Shown here piece after piece: positions 43,400-51,521 of a stretch of DNA of 64,000 nt. A program made the position numbers and the translations under genes. Under the pieces are notes generated by a model. That model saw nothing but the letters and a program-made list of their open reading frames with translations. It ran no database searches and was not told the DNA's origin. Origin of the DNA: Myxococcota bacterium (GTDB taxonomy: Bacteria; Myxococcota_A; Polyangia; JAAYKL01); contig JASJCT010000001.1 in NCBI GenBank assembly GCA_030065855.1, positions 1 to 64,000 on the forward strand. Reading direction: 5' to 3'. Each line of letters starts with the position of its first letter. Within the stretch, counting starts at the first letter, position 1.

Positions 43400-44110
43400 C
43401 TACTCATCTCCCTCTTCGGTAAGGTAGGACAGGATCACTTCGTCGAGGGATTTGTCCGTGATACGCTCCTCCACGGAATCTCCATTTTCTTTTGGCGTGT
43501 CAAAAATCGAACGCCCTGCGTAATCGACGTGCAGCGTCTCAGGATCTTTTGGGGGGTCTTTTGGGGCAGTGGGTTGTACAACGCGAACCCGTTCCTTAGC
43601 AGCCGCTGAAGGTCGCGCCGGGGATCGTGTCGGCCTGACAGGCCTTTTGGGCGGCGTCTTCGATGGCGTCTTCGGCGCTGTCTTCGGCGGTGCCTTTGAT
43701 GGCGTTTTCGGCGCTGTCTTCGGCGGCGTCTTTGGCGCTGTCTTTGGTGCTGCCTTTGACGGTATCTTCGGGGGTACTGGGGGGGGGGTCTGTACCGATG
43801 TTCCTTCTTCGGATGAACCCAATCTCTGGGTTGCAGTCGCATCGTGTACGCCGTCTCTCAGCTCGATGAACATGGCGCGATGCTGGTCTTTCATTAGGTT
43901 TCTAACGCCTGTTTCTAGATCCTCTTCCTCGAGCAGGTGGTTGTAAGAGGTTTTCTTTGTCGCCAGGATGGTTCCCTTGACGAAGAGGTGCGTAATGATG
44001 TGGGGGCGGCCGACACCGGAATCCTCGGTCTGAATGTGGAACAAGCGGCCGGCATGTCGAACGTTCGTGTTGTAACCGAGTAGCGGAGAACGTGTCCTGG
44101 TCTTTTGCAT
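43400..44110 (-). CDS. Conserved deltaproteobacterial protein of unknown function with TPPK repeats
   Basis: 236 residues. The N-terminal 90 residues (LLGYNTNVRHAGRLFHIQTEDSGVG, HIITHLFVKGTILATKKTSY) form a compact conserved module that I recall from Myxococcota-type genomes, but I cannot name a function. Residues about 105-165 are a tandem Lys/Pro/Thr low-complexity region (TAPKTPPK and PSKAPPK repeats of 4-8 residues), which will be disordered and basic. The C-terminal 50 residues are acidic. It starts six bases after the KTVFGMP-repeat gene and probably shares its transcript. No signal peptide. Confidence 0.7.
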   Translation of the reverse strand: MQKTRTRSPLLGYNTNVRHAGRLFHIQTEDSGVGRPHIITHLFVKGTILATKKTSYNHLLEEEDLETGVRNLMKDQHRAMFIELRDGVHDATATQRLGSSEEGTSVQTPPPVPPKIPSKAAPKTAPKTPPKTAPKTPSKAPPKTAPKTPSKTPPKRPVRPTRSPARPSAAAKERVRVVQPTAPKDPPKDPETLHVDYAGRSIFDTPKENGDSVEERITDKSLDEVILSYLTEEGDE

Positions 44111-44116
44111 CTCGAC

Positions 44117-44830
44117 TCAGGTCGTTCTAAGTAGAGCGATAATGGTGGCGATAAGCAACATGCCAGCGACCGCAACGATCAATATCCAGGTCGGTGTTTT
44201 CTTGCGGGGATAGTCGTGGTCAAATCCCGAATCCATGGCCTGCACGGGCTCGGCATCCGGTGCTGTCTCGCCGCTGGGTGCATGTGCTGAAGGACTTAAG
44301 ACCTGAGCGGTTTCGATTGTCTTTGCCACAGCAGCAACAGGCGCATCAGCTGATTCAGTCGGTACGGCCGACGGGTCGACCGCAGGTATACCGAGCACCG
44401 TTGCGTTATAAGCCGGATCCGCATCGCTAGCTGGAGCAGGCGGCGTAGACGGGGTAGCTACCACGTTTGGGGTCTCTTTTGCCGCTGTGGTTTTTTCAGG
44501 CGGTACCGGCAGCTTCATCGCTGGCATGCCAAATACTGTTTTGCCAGCATCAGGGTTTGCGGGTGCGCCAGGCTGTGCCGCAGGTTTTGCTACTGGCACC
44601 GCCATCTTCGGTTTTTCAGGATCCTGCTGTTGGGCCGCAGAGGGCGGCTTATCAGATGGAAACTCGGGTTTCTTCATTGGTCTTGTATCTCGTTTGGCAG
44701 GTTCCTTGCCCGATTTTTGGGGCAGCCCGGTGGTCGATGTCGCTCCGGGTGTGCCCTCGGGCGCCACTGCATCGCCACTGCCCTCAGGTGCCTTGCCGAC
44801 GCCGGGCATTCCAAAGACCGTTTTGGCCAT
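44117..44830 (-). CDS. Tail-anchored Pro/Ala-rich protein with repeated KTVFGMP motifs
   Basis: 237 residues. Residues 1-212 are low-complexity (Pro, Ala, Lys, Glu) and hold three copies of one short motif: KTVFGMP at 3-9, KTVFGMP at 97-103 and ATVLGIP at 143-149. A single TM helix (about 215-234: TWILIVAVAGMLLIATIIALL) lies at the extreme C terminus after a basic KKTP, so the protein is tail-anchored with a cytoplasmic body. The motif resembles short Thr-containing peptides I associate with signalling proteins of myxobacteria (inference). A two-FHA membrane protein is encoded 2.4 kb away. Good GGAGGG ribosome site. Confidence 0.7.
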   Translation of the reverse strand: MAKTVFGMPGVGKAPEGSGDAVAPEGTPGATSTTGLPQKSGKEPAKRDTRPMKKPEFPSDKPPSAAQQQDPEKPKMAVPVAKPAAQPGAPANPDAGKTVFGMPAMKLPVPPEKTTAAKETPNVVATPSTPPAPASDADPAYNATVLGIPAVDPSAVPTESADAPVAAVAKTIETAQVLSPSAHAPSGETAPDAEPVQAMDSGFDHDYPRKKTPTWILIVAVAGMLLIATIIALLRTT

Positions 44831-44950
44831 TTTGCCCTCCTTTGCTCACGCTGACATATCAATATTACCTGAGAATTGCCAAAGATCTAGCGTTCCCATC
44901 CCGAGAAAGCGTTTTCTCGCGAAAACCCATCCCCGTGGCAGGCGGTTTTT

Positions 44951-44979
44951 TTGATCTAAAACAGTTTAGCAGATATACT
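44951..44979 (+). promoter_or_regulatory. Strong candidate promoter giving a near-leaderless mRNA
   Basis: TTGATC (44951-44956), 17-bp spacer, TATACT (44974-44979). Transcription would begin near 44985-44988, only a few bases before the GTG start at 44991 of the DUF763 gene, which has no ribosome-binding site. Confidence 0.6.
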
Positions 44980-44990
44980 GAACATTTGTT

Positions 44991-46250
44991 GTGATAAATC
45001 GCTCCGGAACAGCATCTTTGCCCCTCCACTATGGCCGTGTCCCACCTTGGCTAGCCAACCGGATGACAGCACTCGGCACTGCGATTGTAGAAGCGATTGT
45101 CATCTCGGAGGGGGTGACTGGATTCCTGAGCCGACTGTCAGATCCATTCTGGTTTCAGGCGTTTGGCGCTGTTCTCGGCATGGACTGGCACTCTTCTGGT
45201 ATCACGACTTCAGTCATGGGCGCGCTCAAGCGGGGGTTGGCACCACAAGCCAAGGAGCTGGGGCTTGCGGTTTGTGGCGGTCGTGGGCGCCATTCCCGCA
45301 ATACACCTTTGGAGCTCCTGCAGGTAGCCGAACGGACCGGCCTGGACGGCGATGCACTGGTACGCGCTTCCAAGCTGGTGGCAAAGGTGGACAATACCGC
45401 TGTACAGGACGGATATGCCCTTTATTTGCATACGTTTGTCGTGACCGACGAGGGCCAGTGGGTCGTCGTGCAGCAGGGGATGCATGGCGCTGCACGGGAT
45501 GCCCGGCGGTACCATTGGAAATCCGATGGGATCACCTCGTTTGTCGAAGCACCTCATACTGGCATGGTCGGCCCCAACATGGGGAAAATCGTAAACCTGA
45601 CCGACAAACGGGCAGCCCTCGCTCGCCAGGCCACACTCTCGCTGACCGACGAAAATCCAGATCGGATCCTCGGCCTCTTTTGCAGCATTGCCAGCAAGCG
45701 CTGTCTGACCATGCCCCGCCATCACGACGTTCGGCCCACAGATGTTTTTCTAAAGAGACTGCTCGGCGTCCTCTGCCTGGCCAACAAAGGCGGTGTGTCT
45801 GACTTTGAAGATCTCCTGCTGACAAAGGGGCTGGGGCCGCGCACAATGCAGGCTTTGGCCCTTGTTGCAGAAGTTGTGTGCGGCGCGCCGTCGCGGTTCG
45901 ACGATCCAGCGCGATTTGCCTTTGCCCATGGCGGAAAAGACGGCCATCCCCACCCAGTACCGCTCAACGTATACGACAACACGATTCACGCGCTTCGCCA
46001 CTCCCTAGATCGCGCTAGAATCGGGGATTATGAAAAAATGGCAGCGTTTCAGAGGCTGGATAGACAGGCCCGGGCATTGGAGCGACTGGCAACCGGTCCT
46101 ACCCTCGAACGCATCATCGATGACGAATGGCAAAACAGTCCAGACCGTGGGGGTATGACCGTATTCGGGCCTGTCACTCAAAAGAAACGAAATGGAGGCG
46201 CAGATAAGCGAGCGCCAAAGGCGGCAAAACAGCTCAGGTTATTCGCTTAG
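44991..46250 (+). CDS. DUF763 family protein
   Basis: 419 residues. The DUF763 pattern runs from the start codon: SGTASLPLHYGRVPPWLANRMT, then GMDWHSSGITTSVMGALK, GGRGRHSRNTPLEL, SKLVAKVDNTAVQDGYALYLHTF, QQGMHGAARDARRYHW. The family is widespread in archaea and scattered bacteria and has no assigned function. A GLGPRTMQALALVAE segment near 280 looks like a helix-hairpin-helix, suggesting DNA contact (inference). The C-terminal 40 residues are basic and Lys-rich. The GTG start has no ribosome site and sits a few bases from the predicted transcription start, as in leaderless mRNAs; conservation begins at residue 4, supporting this start. Confidence 0.85.
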   Translation: MINRSGTASLPLHYGRVPPWLANRMTALGTAIVEAIVISEGVTGFLSRLSDPFWFQAFGAVLGMDWHSSGITTSVMGALKRGLAPQAKELGLAVCGGRGRHSRNTPLELLQVAERTGLDGDALVRASKLVAKVDNTAVQDGYALYLHTFVVTDEGQWVVVQQGMHGAARDARRYHWKSDGITSFVEAPHTGMVGPNMGKIVNLTDKRAALARQATLSLTDENPDRILGLFCSIASKRCLTMPRHHDVRPTDVFLKRLLGVLCLANKGGVSDFEDLLLTKGLGPRTMQALALVAEVVCGAPSRFDDPARFAFAHGGKDGHPHPVPLNVYDNTIHALRHSLDRARIGDYEKMAAFQRLDRQARALERLATGPTLERIIDDEWQNSPDRGGMTVFGPVTQKKRNGGADKRAPKAAKQLRLFA

Positions 46251-46255
46251 GGGGC

Positions 46256-47071
46256 CTACCCCCTGAATTCGGAAATGTCGACGCACATGACGCGCACGCC
46301 GATGGGTATCTCGTCTTGGACGATGGTGGAAAAATGTGCCCTCACCGGGAACGTACTCCCGTCTTTTCGCAGTGCGGTGATCTCTTTGCGAACCCCGCTC
46401 GCCTCTGTGGTCAATGCCTTTAGGGTTTCTTGAATGCCTGCCCGGTCTGCTTCGGGAAACAGCTGGACAGCAAAAAAGCCCGCCATCAGCTCCTCGAACG
46501 TATAGCCGAAATTTACAATCGCCTGCTGATTGAAAAAGGAGAGCACGCCCATTTCGTCAATTTCAAAGACGCTCTCTGGGAGTTGTTCTGCTAAGTTCAA
46601 GAAGCGCTCCCGGCTTCGCTTGAGGTAGTTCTCCGTGCGTTTGAGGGCTGAAATGTCGAAAATAATACCGCAAATCGTAAGCTCACCCCTTCTGTCTTGG
46701 ATGGGTCTGATCCGCACCAGGCCGGGATACCCAGTGTTGTCTTTCCGTCGGATTTGAAATTCGCCCGCAAGCAATTGATCTCTACTCGCTGATTTTGCAA
46801 AGGCGATCTCAGCCATGGCCCGATCCTCATGGGCAATTAAATCGAGAAAGGTAAGCCCACCGGAGATGTCATGGGGGTCGTATCCGAGGATTTCCAAGCC
46901 CTGTCGATTTAAAAACGTCAACCGGCCGTCACCATCCACCTCGAAAACAATCTCGGGAAGCTCATTGGCAACACCGGTCTGGGTTGCACCTGGCGCGATT
47001 GACAGCGGTGTTGGATGGACGTCGGCATCCGTCATATCGGTATCCACGAAACTGTCCGGACCAGAACCCAT
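46256..47071 (-). CDS. Two-PAS-domain sensory protein without an output domain
   Basis: 271 residues with two PAS domains: about 35-145 (LPEIVFEVDGDGRLTFLNRQGLEILGY...FQIRRKDNTGYP...CGIIFDISALKRTE) and about 150-269 (LPESVFEIDEMGVLSFFNQQAIVNFGYTFEEL...ALRKDGSTFPV...MCVDISEF). Each has the N-terminal cap, FN-loop and PAC-like C-terminal strands. The chain stops right after the second PAC, with no kinase, GGDEF or HTH. It could act by binding a partner in trans, or be the sensor half of a once-larger protein. It ends five bases from the DUF763 stop on the other strand. Ligand unknown. Confidence 0.85.
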   Translation of the reverse strand: MGSGPDSFVDTDMTDADVHPTPLSIAPGATQTGVANELPEIVFEVDGDGRLTFLNRQGLEILGYDPHDISGGLTFLDLIAHEDRAMAEIAFAKSASRDQLLAGEFQIRRKDNTGYPGLVRIRPIQDRRGELTICGIIFDISALKRTENYLKRSRERFLNLAEQLPESVFEIDEMGVLSFFNQQAIVNFGYTFEELMAGFFAVQLFPEADRAGIQETLKALTTEASGVRKEITALRKDGSTFPVRAHFSTIVQDEIPIGVRVMCVDISEFRG

Positions 47072-47247
47072 CTTAATTAACGGTCCCCCTCGTTCGGTTT
47101 CATTATTAATATGACGTAAAAAAACATTAGAGCAACTTGCGCCTATCTAAACATTTTATGGAACGATCTTAGAGGACCGAGCCCTCAGGTATGCACATCG
47201 ATGGATGACTGGATTTACACCTCGAAAACAGATAGTTTCCTTTCATC

Positions 47248-48315
47248 ATGGCGGTCTGTCTAACAATCGCAGAGCAGCGTCACCCGAGCGCTCAGTTCAC
47301 GCGAAGTTTTCTACAGGATAAAATCGTTATCGGCAGGGCCCGCTCATCGGATATTTGTCTGCCAGATCTGTCGATCTCGACCCGACACGCTGAAATCAGA
47401 CTCCGCGGTAGTGACTACGCCATCATCGACCTGGATAGCCTCAATGGCACCTATGCCAACGGCGTCAAGTTGGTTGCGCACCGGCCCCGCAAATTGATAG
47501 ACGGAGATATCATCAGTGTCGGGCGGTTTGATCTTAAGTTTACCATAGGTGCACTCTCTGGCGGTCCAGAGCCGAGGGATGCGTCCATTCGCCAAGCCAG
47601 AGATATCCTTTCGGCCATCCTGGCGCGATCCGGCCAAGAGGACCGGGCCCCACTGCTCACTGTGGTGCACGGCCCGGACAAGGGCCTGCGATATGATCTT
47701 CGAAGCCTGCCGAGTCGGTTTCGCATCGGTCGAGATCCAACCTCGGACATACAGTTGTCAGACAGGGATGTATCAAAACAACATATTGAAATCATCATTG
47801 AAGACGGTGCAGTAACCGTGTGCGATCTCGGCAGCAGAGGCGGTGTCTTCGTAGACGACGAACAAGTGATGGAAAAAACACTCGAACCAGGTACGCCTGT
47901 TCGGTTGGGACAGACCGTCATTGCCCTGGAGCACCCAATCGAGAGATCCTTGAGTGCTATCTTCGAAGCCCCTGAAGAGGACACATCATCATTCCCCTTC
48001 ACGATGGAGCACTCGGCTTTTTCAAAGATATCGCAAAGCCCATCCCCAGCGCACAGAGCTGACAACGAGGGTGCCGATCCCAATCCGCCTTCCCCAGACG
48101 GGGCTGCATTGCCACCTATAGGACCAGCAGACCCCTTGGCCCAAGAGGTCGGTACACCGCCCCGCCCACTTGCTGCTGTTTATTCAAATCCGGCTCAGCA
48201 TTCGAACCATAGGGAAAAAACAGACAAGAGCGACATCGGATTGATCATTGTTGGGACCATTATCATCATCGCCGCGGTCCTCGGACTGATGTATTTCCTC
48301 GGGAGCCAGCCCTAA
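47248..48315 (+). CDS. Membrane-anchored protein with two FHA domains
   Basis: 355 residues. FHA-1 (about 28-100): VIGRARSSDICLPDLSISTRHAEI, LDSLNGTYANG, with the phosphothreonine-binding Arg, Ser, His and Asn. FHA-2 (about 145-225): FRIGRDPTSDIQLSDRDVSKQHIEI, LGSRGGVFVDD; the usual Asn is replaced by Gly here, which may weaken binding. A Pro/Ala linker (about 250-320) leads to one C-terminal TM (IGLIIVGTIIIIAAVLGLMYFL), so the domains face the cytoplasm. FHA domains read Ser/Thr kinase signals. It is divergent from the PAS gene. Its 3-prime end overlaps the PaaK-like gene on the other strand by 50 nt. Confidence 0.88.
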   Translation: MAVCLTIAEQRHPSAQFTRSFLQDKIVIGRARSSDICLPDLSISTRHAEIRLRGSDYAIIDLDSLNGTYANGVKLVAHRPRKLIDGDIISVGRFDLKFTIGALSGGPEPRDASIRQARDILSAILARSGQEDRAPLLTVVHGPDKGLRYDLRSLPSRFRIGRDPTSDIQLSDRDVSKQHIEIIIEDGAVTVCDLGSRGGVFVDDEQVMEKTLEPGTPVRLGQTVIALEHPIERSLSAIFEAPEEDTSSFPFTMEHSAFSKISQSPSPAHRADNEGADPNPPSPDGAALPPIGPADPLAQEVGTPPRPLAAVYSNPAQHSNHREKTDKSDIGLIIVGTIIIIAAVLGLMYFLGSQP

Positions 48316-49687
48316 CACCAGTCATTTCCGGGAGTTCACAAACCGTGTAGATGTACTTTCCGCTAGCAAGGGGAGGGATGTCGGTTGTTTCCTCGAAGTA
48401 TACCTTGCAGGCCGTGCCCATGACTTTTTTCGTTATCTCGACGATCTGCCCCTTTGATTGTTCAAAGGCCTGCCGGTTGCTGACGACAACTTTTACATTA
48501 ACTTCTTCGTAGTCTTTCTGAACCAACTGGAACTTCTTGATATGGCCCTTGTTGAGCACCACGCCGAGGAAGTGAATGAAGTACTGCCCAGGAACGACGC
48601 GGCCGTCCCTGGTCCTGAAAATACTCATTTCCCGACCCTCTACCGCATCGATCACAGGTGCGGCCCTGCCACATTCGCAGGTTTCTTCTCCGGACTTGGC
48701 GCTGCGGGCAAAATCCCCGATGTCATATCTTATTATCGGCATTGAATAGTTGTTGAGGGCCGTTACATAGACCTTGCCCATCTCACCTGGACCCACGGGG
48801 CGTAACGCGGTGTCGAGAATCTCAAGATAATGGTGCCAGGGGCTGAGGTGCATGCCTGCTTCTCTGTCACAGGAACACGCCATATCTCCAACTTCCCTCG
48901 ACCCATATCGATTGTAAACCCCGCATCCAAATACGCTTTTGATCTTGTCTCTCATCTCTGGAAATAGGGTGCCGGTGGAGGTGAGGATACCTGCCGGCGC
49001 GTGCATCGGGATCCCTCTTTTTTCCACATATGTGGCAAATTCAACCATGCCATCTACATAGGATTCCACCCACCTGGGTTGGTAGGCATTCCAGATTTGG
49101 ACATATCTGCTGAGATCGGCCAGCGTCATCTTAAACGTATTGAGCTCCTTGCGATTGTAGAGGTAGTTCACGAGCCTGGTTTTGATGTGCTCCTGGCCGA
49201 CCATCAGATCCCGTTCCGATCCCCACAGCCTGAGCTCCTTATCGCCGATCACCTGATGCGCGTATGTTTTGTAATAAATCTTATTCGCGTAATTCCAATC
49301 AGCGTATGCTTTGTCCTGGATGAATCGGACCGGCTCGCCAGTGGATCCACCGGATGTGTTGTAAAACCACTGTCTCTTTTTACAGTCCAGGCTGGTCAGG
49401 TTATCAAAGGCCTTTTTAACAATATCCTTTGTCAAAATGGGAACCCGGTTAAAATTGTTCAACCGGGCGTGACCATTTTTAATGACCCCAGCGCCCTCTA
49501 AAACCTCTCGATAATAGGGGACGTGTTGCCACGCATGGGTGACCAGTTGGGCGAGTTTTTCTTCTTGGAATCGGCGGAGATCAGCAGGGGATCCAGTGTC
49601 TAATGCTTTAATCTTATGGAGGTTGTTAATGATGCGGCTACCGGACAGGGTGGCTATTGCCCCGAGTATGGGTCTGCGCCAGTTCAT
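48266..49687 (-). CDS. Phenylacetate-CoA ligase/CapK-like adenylate-forming enzyme
   Basis: About 473 residues from the ATG at 49687, whose ribosome site overlaps the argS stop; a longer frame lies in argS. The adenylation signature is SGGSTGEPVRF near 113-123. GVYNRYGSREVG near 285 is the second conserved core motif, and IIRYDIGDFA near 360 is the region around the ATP-ribose Asp. A small lid domain follows. These features match the PaaK/CapK group that activates a carboxylate as acyl-AMP or acyl-CoA. CapK-type members act in capsule or exopolysaccharide pathways and PaaK in phenylacetate breakdown. No companion genes of either pathway are nearby, so the substrate is unresolved. Confidence 0.8.
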   Translation of the reverse strand: MNWRRPILGAIATLSGSRIINNLHKIKALDTGSPADLRRFQEEKLAQLVTHAWQHVPYYREVLEGAGVIKNGHARLNNFNRVPILTKDIVKKAFDNLTSLDCKKRQWFYNTSGGSTGEPVRFIQDKAYADWNYANKIYYKTYAHQVIGDKELRLWGSERDLMVGQEHIKTRLVNYLYNRKELNTFKMTLADLSRYVQIWNAYQPRWVESYVDGMVEFATYVEKRGIPMHAPAGILTSTGTLFPEMRDKIKSVFGCGVYNRYGSREVGDMACSCDREAGMHLSPWHHYLEILDTALRPVGPGEMGKVYVTALNNYSMPIIRYDIGDFARSAKSGEETCECGRAAPVIDAVEGREMSIFRTRDGRVVPGQYFIHFLGVVLNKGHIKKFQLVQKDYEEVNVKVVVSNRQAFEQSKGQIVEITKKVMGTACKVYFEETTDIPPLASGKYIYTVCELPEMTGVRAGSRGNTSVRGPRR

Positions 49688-49703
49688 GGCCCGTGTCTTG
49701 ACC

Positions 49704-51413
49704 TCACATTGCCTCAGGCTGGGGGACACCGAGGAGGGCCATGCCTTTTTTGAGGCCAATCCGTGTGGCGTCTACTAGTGCGCATCGGGCGGTCTTCTCA
49801 GCCGGGTCATTGCTCAAGATTCTCAGAGATCTATCCGCATTGCCAGCTTGCTGGTACCGGTTCCAGGCATGGGCGATATCGTAAACCGCTCTAGCCACCC
49901 GGGACGGCTCCAGCTCCCGGGCTGCCGATGCTACAGCACCGGGTAGTCGGGCCAGGGTTTTTACCAATCCGATTTCCTCTGGGTGGGTGAGTAGTGCGAG
50001 ATCAGGTGTGTTGGTTTCACTGATACCACCGGCCTTTCGAAGCACAGAGCAGCACCGCGCATGGGCGTACTGGACGCAAGTACCGGTGAATCCCTTGGGG
50101 TTTAGCATCTCTTCCCAATCAAAGGTGTAATCCGAGGTGCGCAGGTTCTTGAGATCACCGAACACCACGCCACCAATACCCACCTGCTCTGAGATGGCAT
50201 CCAGATCGATATCCCGCTCTGCAGCGGTTTGCTTCATTTTCTCCCTAGCCCGATCTCGGGCTTCATTGAGCACGTCTTCGAGGAACACCACGGTTCCCTT
50301 GCGCGTGCTCATACCGTGAACCCGGCCAAAGTGCACGTGGGTCATCTGGTCTGACCACTCGCACCCCATGGCGCTGAGGGCCCGTTTTAGTTGGTCAAAG
50401 TGGCGCCGTTGCTCCACGCCGACCACATAGAGGGATTTTTCAAATGCAAACCGCTGCCATCGATCAATGGCTGCGGCGATATCCCGCGTGGCATAGAGCG
50501 TGGCGCCGTCCTGCTTTCGCAGCATGAGCGGTGCCTCACCCTCGCCATATGGCATATCTACGACCAGCGCGCCCTGGTCAACGCGGGTGCCAGGGGCGTG
50601 CTCGATCTTTTCGATAACCCCTGCCATGCCGTCCCGGTAGTGGGATTCCCCTTCAAACGCATCGAACACCACGCCCAGTCGCCGGTAAATTTTCTGAAAT
50701 TCGTCGATGCTGATATCGCGAATCAGCTGCCACAGGTCTATTGCTGCCTTATCGCCCGCTTCTTGGCGCCGGAACATGGCCCGGGCAGCATCGTCAAACC
50801 CCGACACAGCCTCAACTGCTTTGTTCGCCTGGATGTACAATTCGAGGAGGTAGGAAATCCCCTGTTGGTCCAGCGCAGTGCGATCCCCAAACCTTGCAAA
50901 GGCTTCGGCAAGCAGCCCAAAGGTCTTGCCCCAGTCGCCCAGAAAATTGACCCCAAACACCCGGTACCCCAGTGCCTGATGGATGTGTATCAGGGCATTG
51001 CCGATCATCGTGGACCGCAAATGGTGAAAACCAAGTGGCTTGGCAATGTTGGGAGACGAGTAGTCCACCACCACATACCGATCCTGACCCACATCAGACG
51101 TGCAGAACCGATCCCCCAGTGCCCGAATCTCCGGGACAATGGTCTGAACGATGTGCTTGGGATCGATGCGGGCGTTGAGATAAGGGCCGGCTGCTTCAAC
51201 CGATATGAAATGGGGGTCCTCGCCAATCCCATTGGCGATATCACCGGCGATCTGTGCTGGATTTTTTTTCAAGCGCTTGGCAAATGGAAAGCACGGAATG
51301 GAGAGATCGCCCTTATCCGGTTCGGGAACCCGGATGAGCGGGCGAATATCATCTGAATTGAGGTGCGTCGTGGTGGCCACAAGACGCGTCAGAGCTTTTT
51401 CGTAGCGATGCAT
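49704..51413 (-). CDS. argS: Arginyl-tRNA synthetase
   Basis: 569 residues. N-terminal additional domain (1-90), then the class I core: VVVDYSSPNIAKPLGFHHLRSTMIGNAL holds the HIGH region, here GFHHLRST instead of HVGHLRST (a variant seen in some bacterial lineages). GMSTRKGT is the KMSKS-equivalent loop. The C-terminal anticodon-binding DALR helix bundle ends RIGLKKGMALLGVPQPEAM. It charges tRNA-Arg. The stop is 16 nt before the PaaK-like gene. Confidence 0.95.
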   Translation of the reverse strand: MHRYEKALTRLVATTTHLNSDDIRPLIRVPEPDKGDLSIPCFPFAKRLKKNPAQIAGDIANGIGEDPHFISVEAAGPYLNARIDPKHIVQTIVPEIRALGDRFCTSDVGQDRYVVVDYSSPNIAKPLGFHHLRSTMIGNALIHIHQALGYRVFGVNFLGDWGKTFGLLAEAFARFGDRTALDQQGISYLLELYIQANKAVEAVSGFDDAARAMFRRQEAGDKAAIDLWQLIRDISIDEFQKIYRRLGVVFDAFEGESHYRDGMAGVIEKIEHAPGTRVDQGALVVDMPYGEGEAPLMLRKQDGATLYATRDIAAAIDRWQRFAFEKSLYVVGVEQRRHFDQLKRALSAMGCEWSDQMTHVHFGRVHGMSTRKGTVVFLEDVLNEARDRAREKMKQTAAERDIDLDAISEQVGIGGVVFGDLKNLRTSDYTFDWEEMLNPKGFTGTCVQYAHARCCSVLRKAGGISETNTPDLALLTHPEEIGLVKTLARLPGAVASAARELEPSRVARAVYDIAHAWNRYQQAGNADRSLRILSNDPAEKTARCALVDATRIGLKKGMALLGVPQPEAM

Positions 51414-51521
51414 GCATTCAACCTTTGTTCTCGGCGAACTTTAAATCCTTCCGAAAAATTATAAAAGGGGTATGCCATAACTTTGCTCGTCACAGGGCGT
51501 GCACTGGAGTAAGATAAGGCC

